Below are positions 13,586 through 19,323 of a stretch of DNA of 19,323 bases, piece by piece (position 1 is the first letter of the stretch; every line of letters starts with the position of its first letter). This DNA is from Butyricicoccus_A sp963620595 (GTDB lineage: Bacteria > Bacillota > Clostridia > Oscillospirales > Butyricicoccaceae). The notes under the pieces were generated by a model, which made no database searches, was not told the origin of the DNA, and worked only from the letters and a program-made list of their open reading frames with translations. Location of the stretch: the NCBI GenBank assembly GCA_963620595.1, contig CAVFAY010000039.1, positions 1-19,323 of the forward strand. The letters are read 5' to 3'. The position numbers and the translations under genes were made by a program.

Positions 13586-14914
13586 ATGGTAGTATTTGTG
13601 GAACTTACCCTGACACAAAAGCAGGGATTATCCCCTGCCATGCAAACCTCGATGCACCTGCTGCAAATGAACAACTTGCAGCTTAGAACATATATCTCCG
13701 ATCTTATGTACCGAAACCCCGTTGTTGAACTGGAATGTCCCGATATTGACTTCCAATCCAACCCATTTGAACGAAGCCGCGGGGTGAGAGGCAATCATCT
13801 GTCCGACCAGCAGGATGAACAGGATAACGCACCCATTGAGCGTTCCGCCGAGCAAGATCCGCTGCACGATTTATTTCTGCAAAGTGCCGCCTTGGATCTC
13901 AACCAGAGCGATGCTGAAATCCTTCGCTACTTAATTCTTTCTCTCGATGAAAATGGCTTTTTGACAGAATCTATCTCCGAATCTGCAAGCATTTTACACG
14001 TTTCAGAATCGCAAGTACAAACCAATGTACAGCGGCTGCAATCCATGGAGCCTGCAGGCATTGGTGCCGCCAATCTGAGCGAATGTCTCGTACTGCAGCT
14101 TGAGCGTCTGACACCGGTCAATACCGTTGCCGTACAAATCGCCACTTCCCATCTCGACGAGCTTGCCAAACAGCAAACCGGCACGATTGCCAAAGCCCTG
14201 GGCGTCACGCGCACAGAAGTTCACGAGGCCTGTGAACTCATCCGCACCTTAAATCCCCGTCCTATGAACGGATTGGGTTCGTGCAGCGAAACGCCGTATA
14301 TCTTACCGGATTTTTATATCACAGAGGAAAATGGCCAGCTGCATCTCATTATGAACGATTACTATCTGCCGAAAATTACGATTGATCCGGTGTATCAGCA
14401 AATTTTGCAATCGGATACGCTAGATAAATCCGACCAAGAATATATCCAGAAGAATTATAAAGAAGCGACAGAAGTCGTTAACTTTATTTCGTATAGAAAA
14501 AGCACCATGCAAAAAGTTATGCAGTATATTCTGCGTGCACAGAAGGCATTTTTCCTGTCCGGCCCCGGATACCGAACCGCGATGAATAATGCGGAAATTG
14601 CCGCCGCGTTGGATCTACATGAATCCACTATCAGCCGCGCTGTCACCGGAAAATTTTTCGAGTGTAAATGGGGCGTTTTTCCCCTGCGCTCCCTGTTTAC
14701 CCATCGCATTCACGAATCGGATACCGATCAAGTGATGCTGCAGCTACAGGAGCTTATCACAGCAGAGCCAAAAGGCGCCGCCTACAGTGATCAGCAGCTC
14801 GCAGACATGCTGTCCAAAGAAGGAATGCAGATTGCTCGCCGTACTGTCGTCAAATATCGGCAGAAGCTCGGCATTCCGACCTCTCGCCAGCGAAACGCGC
14901 AAAAGCGCGCATAA
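13586..14914 (+). CDS. rpoN: RNA polymerase sigma-54 factor
   Basis: This 442-residue protein is sigma-54, which directs RNA polymerase to -24/-12 promoters and needs an ATP-driven activator to open DNA. The glutamine/leucine-rich region I (LTLTQKQGLSPAMQTSMHLL) is at the N-terminus, the core-binding region occupies roughly 90-280, and the diagnostic RpoN box ARRTVVKYRQ is at 417-426. The ATG at 13586 has AAAGG 5 bases upstream. A GTG at 13598 would give a start closer to that of most family members (xELTLTQKQ), so the true start is uncertain by four codons. It is divergent from the PAS-AAA+-Fis activator gene, a common pairing, and ends at a strong bidirectional terminator. Confidence 0.97.
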   Translation: MVVFVELTLTQKQGLSPAMQTSMHLLQMNNLQLRTYISDLMYRNPVVELECPDIDFQSNPFERSRGVRGNHLSDQQDEQDNAPIERSAEQDPLHDLFLQSAALDLNQSDAEILRYLILSLDENGFLTESISESASILHVSESQVQTNVQRLQSMEPAGIGAANLSECLVLQLERLTPVNTVAVQIATSHLDELAKQQTGTIAKALGVTRTEVHEACELIRTLNPRPMNGLGSCSETPYILPDFYITEENGQLHLIMNDYYLPKITIDPVYQQILQSDTLDKSDQEYIQKNYKEATEVVNFISYRKSTMQKVMQYILRAQKAFFLSGPGYRTAMNNAEIAAALDLHESTISRAVTGKFFECKWGVFPLRSLFTHRIHESDTDQVMLQLQELITAEPKGAAYSDQQLADMLSKEGMQIARRTVVKYRQKLGIPTSRQRNAQKRA

Positions 14915-14926
14915 AACGCACAGCAA

Positions 14927-14955
14927 AAAGCGCAGACAGGACTTGTCTGCGCTTT
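14927..14955. terminator. Bidirectional intrinsic terminator between rpoN and the SLH/M15 gene
   Basis: AAAGCGCAGACA (14927-14938) pairs with TGTCTGCGCTTT (14944-14955) over 12 bp with a 5-base loop. On the minus strand the stem runs into TTTTT; on the plus strand it ends in TTT followed by an AT-rich stretch. It lies 12 bases after the rpoN stop and 19 bases after the stop of the convergent peptidase gene. Confidence 0.9.
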
Positions 14956-14974
14956 ATCTGTATATTTCTTGCCG

Positions 14975-16162
14975 TCACGTACCAAAATACGAGAAATGCA
15001 TATAATCCTTTGAATTTCTAAACGTGCCGCCCCACCGTAATCCGTATTTCTCAAAGGTCTTTACTACAATACCGTCTGCCGGAATGGAATATGGATCTTC
15101 GTTTGGTTTCCAATACTTACCAACGATTGCTGTGCCGTCATTTTTGCACTGGTAGTTTTCATTTGGATTGATGTCCAACGCTGTGCCTAAGCAATGCTCG
15201 GACGAGGAAGTATCTCCGCGCCAGTTGTATCCGCCGACAGAATAAATTGGAAATTGCTCACCGCTGTCATAAATTTCCTGGAAGATCTGCTGAATGCTTC
15301 CTGCCAACTCCTTATGTATCTGTACGTCTATCGTACTGCTGTACTTGCGGCCGTTGGAATCCAATTTCCAAACCGGTACACGTACCCACGTCTGATTCGC
15401 TTCCGCAGTCTGACTGTTTGGATAACGACATCTGTCCACGGTATGACCGAAGATGCGGATTTCCCGTTCTTCCTCAGACTCTTCTGCACTGGTCAAATAT
15501 GCGATAGTCGGTGTCGTCAAATAGCGCTGAAACATCGTTGCCGCTTCTGCCCGCTGTGCGTTCCCGAGCGGGTTGATGCAGTTGTTGCCTGTCCCGCTCA
15601 TGACCTTTTGATGTACTGCCCACAAAATCGCATTTTTTGCCCAGCTGTCCACTTGAGCTGCATCAGTGAAGTACAGCTTGCCGCCGATATATGGCTGTCC
15701 AGCATCGCGATATAAAAACATTGCCAGTTCTTCACGTGTCACCTTTCGTTCCGGCTCAAACTTTCCGTGTCCGACGCCGCTCGCCTTTCCATTTGCATAT
15801 GCCCACTGCACCGCTTCAAAATACCATTGATCCGCCTGTACATCGGAAAATACCGGTGTTTCACTGCCAATTGTCCCCACATTATCCGTTTTTTTTGCCT
15901 GATTATACAGAATCTGTGCCACCATGCCGCGCGTCATGGAATCATACGGAGAAAACGTTGTCTCCGATGTTCCCTGCATCACGCCATTTTCATACACATA
16001 CTGCACATACGGACAGAACCAATCCTGTGCACACACATCGTCAAAAACCTCTTCTGCTTTTCCCTTTATCTGCTCCGCGCTCTGCGCAAATGCCGGTACG
16101 CCGCCCGCGAGCAAGCTCAAAGACAAAGCAAACGCTGCACCTCTTTTTCCAAAGTTATTCAT
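14975..16162 (-). CDS. Secreted SLH-domain D-Ala-D-Ala carboxypeptidase / endopeptidase (M15 family)
   Basis: This 395-residue exported protein has a signal peptide (about residues 1-26, ending PAFA before QSAEQ). It has three SLH repeats (about 40-95, 103-160 and 163-215; for example FCPYVQYVYENGVMQGTS and WYFEAVQWAYANGKASGVG) that should anchor it to secondary cell-wall polymer. The C-terminal M15 peptidase domain (about 290-395) has zinc-site residues H323 and D330 in SEHCLGTALDI and H389 in DYMHFSYF. M15 enzymes trim peptidoglycan stem peptides, as DD-carboxypeptidases or L-Ala-D-Glu endopeptidases; which applies here is not clear. The ATG at 16162 is preferred; a GTG three codons upstream is possible. 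The gene is monocistronic, convergent with rpoN and divergent from trkA. Confidence 0.92.
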   Translation of the reverse strand: MNNFGKRGAAFALSLSLLAGGVPAFAQSAEQIKGKAEEVFDDVCAQDWFCPYVQYVYENGVMQGTSETTFSPYDSMTRGMVAQILYNQAKKTDNVGTIGSETPVFSDVQADQWYFEAVQWAYANGKASGVGHGKFEPERKVTREELAMFLYRDAGQPYIGGKLYFTDAAQVDSWAKNAILWAVHQKVMSGTGNNCINPLGNAQRAEAATMFQRYLTTPTIAYLTSAEESEEEREIRIFGHTVDRCRYPNSQTAEANQTWVRVPVWKLDSNGRKYSSTIDVQIHKELAGSIQQIFQEIYDSGEQFPIYSVGGYNWRGDTSSSEHCLGTALDINPNENYQCKNDGTAIVGKYWKPNEDPYSIPADGIVVKTFEKYGLRWGGTFRNSKDYMHFSYFGT

Positions 16163-16209
16163 AGCAAACACCCACTTTCTATTTTGCCTTTGTGAAAATC
16201 TATGGCTTT

Positions 16210-16238
16210 ATTATACGGGATTCTATATCATCTCACAA
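16210..16238 (-). promoter_or_regulatory. Promoter of the SLH/M15 peptidase gene
   Basis: On the minus strand, TTGTGA (16238-16233) and a perfect TATAAT (16215-16210) are separated by 17 bases. Transcription would start near 16203, about 40 bases before the ATG at 16162. Confidence 0.68.
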
Positions 16239-16288
16239 GCTAAACCTTCGTTATTTTTCCGATAGAAGCTGTTTTTTTTACTGAAACA

Positions 16289-16297
16289 TGGTATAGT
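16289..16297 (+). promoter_or_regulatory. Extended -10 promoter of trkA-trkH
   Basis: TG-G-TATAGT (16289-16297) is an extended -10 element with no good -35 box 17 bases upstream. The start would fall near 16304. That makes the first in-frame ATG (16306) almost leaderless and supports the ATG at 16339, which has a proper ribosome binding site. Confidence 0.5.
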
Positions 16298-16338
16298 ATA
16301 GGCAGATGTATTTTGATTCATCAGAGGAGTATCATCGC

Positions 16339-17730
16339 ATGTTAAAGAAAAACAGTCCCGCAAGACACGGACTCAAAATTATCATCGTTGGCTGCGGCAA
16401 AGTCGGCACGACTTTGGTTCAGCAGCTGTGCAAGGAAGGCCACGAAATCACCATCGTGGACAAAAATCCTTCTACCGTACAAGAGCTTACCAATCTGTAT
16501 GACATTATGGGCATCACCGGAAACGGCGCAAGCTACAGCGTACAAATCGAAGCCGGCATCAACAGTGCCGATCTGTTTATTGCTGTCACGGCATCCGACG
16601 AATTAAATTTGTTGTGCTGTACAATCGCCAAGCGAGTTGGCGACTGTTCGGCAATTGCCCGCGTCCGTACACCGGATTACAGCAAGGAGGTTGGCTATCT
16701 GCGCGACCGCTTGGGTCTTGCTATGATTATCAATCCGGAATTGGAGGCTGCACGAGAAGCAGCTCGCATCCTCTATCTGCCGACTGCGCTGGAAGTCAAT
16801 TCTTTTGCGCATGGACAGGCGGAGATGATTAAATTCAAAATTCCAGAGGGAAATATTCTCGATGGCATGACAGTAGCGCATTTGGGTCGCCATGTCACCA
16901 ATGCCGTACTGATTTGTGTCGTACAGCGCGGTTCCGAACTGCACATCCCAGGCGGCGATTTTCAGCTCGCCAAGGGCGACATTATTTCGTTCGTCTGCCC
17001 GCGCCGCATGACACGATCTTTCTTGGAATGCATCGGTGTCAAAACCAAGCGCGTCAATAATACTATGATTATCGGCGGCGGCAAGGGAGCCTATTATCTT
17101 GGCAATCAGCTCATTCAAATGGGCATCTCCGTCAAGATTATCGAAATCAACCGCGCGCGCTGTGAAGAGCTAAGCACGCTGCTTCCAAATGCCATCGTCA
17201 TCAATGGCGATGGTACGGATGAAGAGCTGCTCAAAGAGGAAGGCATTGCATACGCGGAATCCGTCGTTGCTCTCACCGGCATCGACGAGGAAAATGTTCT
17301 GCTGACTCTGCACGCACGGCAGGTATCCAATGCCAAGGTCATCACTAAGCTCAATCGCATTTCCTTCCGCGATGTCATCAGTCAATTGGATTTGGGCAGT
17401 GTTATTTATCCGCGCTTCATCACTTCTGAGGCAATTATTGCTTACGTTCGCGCCAAGACCAACTCCAAGGACAGCAGCAACATTGAAACGTTGTATCATT
17501 TGTTTGATTCCCGCGTAGAAGCCATTGAATTCCTCGTAGAAGAAGAATCCGCAGTCATCGGCGTTCCGCTGCGCAAGCTGCCGATTCGCAAAAGTCTGCT
17601 CGTCGCATTTATTAACCGAAACGGACGCATCATCATTCCAAGCGGTAATGACTGCATTCATGTCGGTGACACGGTTATGGTTGTCACGACACATGAAGAG
17701 CTCATGGACATCCGCGATATTCTGAGGTGA
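16339..17730 (+). CDS. trkA: Trk potassium uptake regulatory subunit TrkA
   Basis: This 463-residue cytoplasmic protein has two tandem RCK units. The first begins with the Rossmann motif IIIVGCGKVGTTLV (about 14-27) followed by an acidic strand (ITIVDKN). The second half begins with a weaker nucleotide motif, MIIGGGKGAYYLGNQL (near 236-251). Each half has a TrkA-C-like segment. TrkA binds NAD(H)/nucleotides and gates the TrkH potassium channel. The start at 16339 is chosen because AGAGGAG ends 9 bases upstream; an earlier in-frame ATG at 16306 lacks a ribosome site. Its stop is 9 bases before the trkH start, so the two form an operon. Confidence 0.96.
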   Translation: MLKKNSPARHGLKIIIVGCGKVGTTLVQQLCKEGHEITIVDKNPSTVQELTNLYDIMGITGNGASYSVQIEAGINSADLFIAVTASDELNLLCCTIAKRVGDCSAIARVRTPDYSKEVGYLRDRLGLAMIINPELEAAREAARILYLPTALEVNSFAHGQAEMIKFKIPEGNILDGMTVAHLGRHVTNAVLICVVQRGSELHIPGGDFQLAKGDIISFVCPRRMTRSFLECIGVKTKRVNNTMIIGGGKGAYYLGNQLIQMGISVKIIEINRARCEELSTLLPNAIVINGDGTDEELLKEEGIAYAESVVALTGIDEENVLLTLHARQVSNAKVITKLNRISFRDVISQLDLGSVIYPRFITSEAIIAYVRAKTNSKDSSNIETLYHLFDSRVEAIEFLVEEESAVIGVPLRKLPIRKSLLVAFINRNGRIIIPSGNDCIHVGDTVMVVTTHEELMDIRDILR

Positions 17731-17739
17731 CGGTACAGC

Positions 17740-19236
17740 ATGAATACTTGTATGATTCGCTATATCTTGGGCAACGTCCTCAAGATTGAAGCTGTTCTTC
17801 TCCTGCTGCCCTGTCTGACAGCGGTATATTACCAAGAATTTCAAGGTGTATATTATCTGCTGACTGCGGCAATTTGCATCGTTCTTGGCTTTCTCATGAC
17901 GCTTCACAAACCAAAAAACAATATTTTTTATCTCAAAGAAGGCTGTATTTCCACAGCTTTGAGTTGGATCTTTCTCAGTGTCTTTGGCTGTCTGCCTTTC
18001 GTGTTCAGCGGAGAAATTCCTTCATTTACCAATGCGCTGTTTGAGACAATTTCCGGCTTCACAACGACCGGCGCCAGCATTTTAGAGGATGTAGAAGCCC
18101 TGTCGCATTGCGCGCTGCTGTGGCGCAGCTTTACGCACTGGATCGGCGGCATGGGCGTGCTGGTATTCCTGCTGGCAATTATCCCGATGAGCGGCGGCTC
18201 CAACATCAATCTGATGCGCGCAGAAAGCCCTGGTCCATCGGTCGGCAAGCTGGTGCCAAAAATGGTATCCTCTGCTCGTATTTTATACGGCATTTATTTC
18301 GGATTGACGCTGCTTGAAATTATCCTGCTGATTCTCGGCGGTATGCCGCTGTTTGACAGCATGGCAACCAGCTTCGGTACCGCCGGAACCGGTGGTTTCG
18401 GCATCAAAGCGGACAGCTTTGGCAGTTACGCGGTGCATCTGCAATGGATTGTCACCATCTTCATGATTTTGTTCGGCGTCAATTTCAATGCGTATTATTT
18501 TATTCTGTTTCGTCAATTCCGTAAGGCATTCGGTATGGAAGAAGTACGCACTTATTTCGCAATCATCATTGCATCTGTTGCCTTTATCGCATACAATATC
18601 CGCAGTATGTGTTCCGGCATCTTTGACGCACTGACACAGGCCGCCTTTCAGGTCGGTTCCATTATCACTACAACAGGTTTTGCGACCACGAATTTTGATC
18701 TATGGCCAAAAGCGAGCCAGACGATTCTCGTCATGCTGATGTTCTGCGGTGCTTGCGCAGGCAGCACCGGCGGCGGCATCAAAGTCTCTCGTTTTGTCAT
18801 CGCAGGCAAAACTGTTGTCAAGGAGATGCGTTCGTATATTCATCCGAAAATTATCACCAAGGTAAAAATGGATGGCAAACCGATTGAACACGAGGTTGTC
18901 CGCGCAACAAATGTCTATGTCATGACATTTGTTGTCATCTTCACCGCTTCGGTCTTTGCCATTTCGTTTGAGGGACATGATCTGGTCACAAACTTCACGG
19001 CCGTCGCCGCAACGGTAAACAATATCGGTCCGGGTCTTTCTCTGGTAGGGCCCGCGGCGAACTTCAATTTCTTCAGCCCGTTTTCCAAATATGTGTTGAT
19101 GTTTGATATGCTCGCTGGCAGACTGGAGCTGTTTCCCTTGTTAATTTTGTTCCATCCAACGATCTGGCGCGAGCTGTTTGCATACAAAATACAGCAGCAC
19201 AAAACCGCCAAAGAGCGAAGAAGAGAAAAGAAGTAA
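17740..19236 (+). CDS. trkH: Trk potassium uptake membrane subunit TrkH
   Basis: This 498-residue integral membrane protein forms the potassium-conducting subunit. The hydrophobic pattern gives about ten membrane segments plus four pore loops with the filter glycines visible: TISGFTTTGAS, FGTAGTGGFG, GSIITTTGFATTNF and TVNNIGPGLS. The family stretch HWIGGMGVLVFLLAIIPMSG follows the first pore loop, and CGACAGSTGGGIK follows the third. It matches TrkH in length and order. The ATG at 17740 uses GAGGTGA, which overlaps the trkA stop codon, so translation of the two is probably coupled. A probable IS end begins 34 bases after the stop. Confidence 0.97.
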   Translation: MNTCMIRYILGNVLKIEAVLLLLPCLTAVYYQEFQGVYYLLTAAICIVLGFLMTLHKPKNNIFYLKEGCISTALSWIFLSVFGCLPFVFSGEIPSFTNALFETISGFTTTGASILEDVEALSHCALLWRSFTHWIGGMGVLVFLLAIIPMSGGSNINLMRAESPGPSVGKLVPKMVSSARILYGIYFGLTLLEIILLILGGMPLFDSMATSFGTAGTGGFGIKADSFGSYAVHLQWIVTIFMILFGVNFNAYYFILFRQFRKAFGMEEVRTYFAIIIASVAFIAYNIRSMCSGIFDALTQAAFQVGSIITTTGFATTNFDLWPKASQTILVMLMFCGACAGSTGGGIKVSRFVIAGKTVVKEMRSYIHPKIITKVKMDGKPIEHEVVRATNVYVMTFVVIFTASVFAISFEGHDLVTNFTAVAATVNNIGPGLSLVGPAANFNFFSPFSKYVLMFDMLAGRLELFPLLILFHPTIWRELFAYKIQQHKTAKERRREKK

Positions 19237-19270
19237 AACTGATAATTAGATAAAACAAAAGCCTCGCAAT

Positions 19271-19323
19271 TGAAGTGACCCCCAATTGTTAGACAAAAAT
19301 AAGAATTAAGTGAACTGAACGGT
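19271..19323. mobile_element. Probable terminal end of an IS3-family insertion sequence (cut by window edge)
   Basis: From 19271 the sequence reads TGAAGTGACCCCCAATTG and then TTAGACA. This resembles, from memory, IS3-family terminal inverted repeats in Clostridia (TGnnnTGACCCCC-AAnnnTTnGACA). Only 53 bases are visible and no transposase codons can be confirmed. Just before it, AAAGCCTCGCA (19259-19268) looks like the left arm of a terminator with no matching right arm, as if the element had inserted into the trkH terminator. Confidence 0.5.

Overview
The window looks like chromosomal DNA from an anaerobic, fermentative Gram-positive bacterium of the class Clostridia, possibly a gut Oscillospiraceae/Butyricicoccaceae-type butyrate producer. 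The signs are a glycyl radical enzyme (GRE) with its activase, pyruvate:ferredoxin oxidoreductase (PFOR), an SLH-domain surface protein, AGGAGG-type ribosome binding sites and roughly 50% GC. The family placement is inference. I see no tRNA, rRNA or CRISPR array. A probable IS3-type insertion sequence end lies at the right border.

Region A (1-4889, all minus strand): in transcription order, a GRE of unassigned reaction, its PFL-type activase, an AraC regulator, and the first 18 codons of a protein resembling 4-hydroxybutyryl-CoA dehydratase, cut by the window edge. A strong -24/-12 (sigma-54) promoter sits 60-odd bases upstream of the GRE start. A 694-base AT-rich intergenic region lies upstream of that start and holds possible enhancer palindromes.

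Region B (4890-10960): an opine-dehydrogenase-family gene (minus), a TetR regulator (minus) and PFOR (plus, divergent from tetR). The opine dehydrogenase and PFOR promoters are both near-consensus sigma-70 promoters. Each carries, at or just past the start site, two 13-bp TGACY-N3-RGTCA-like palindromes separated by exactly one base. This suggests one regulator, most simply the neighbouring TetR protein, controls two pyruvate-linked enzymes.

Region C (10961-14914): a LUD-domain protein, then a PAS-AAA+-Fis sigma-54 activator (minus) divergent from rpoN (plus). With the sigma-54 promoter of region A, the window holds a sigma factor, an activator and a candidate target.

Region D (14915-19323): a secreted SLH-domain M15 peptidase (minus), a trkA-trkH potassium uptake operon (plus), and the probable IS end.

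The most novel material is the GRE system. It keeps the GCVE active-site loop and glycyl loop but lacks both catalytic histidines of the glycerol-dehydratase type, is paired with an activase lacking the usual extra Fe-S domain, and is apparently sigma-54 driven. The second is the tandem-operator regulon linking opine dehydrogenase with PFOR.
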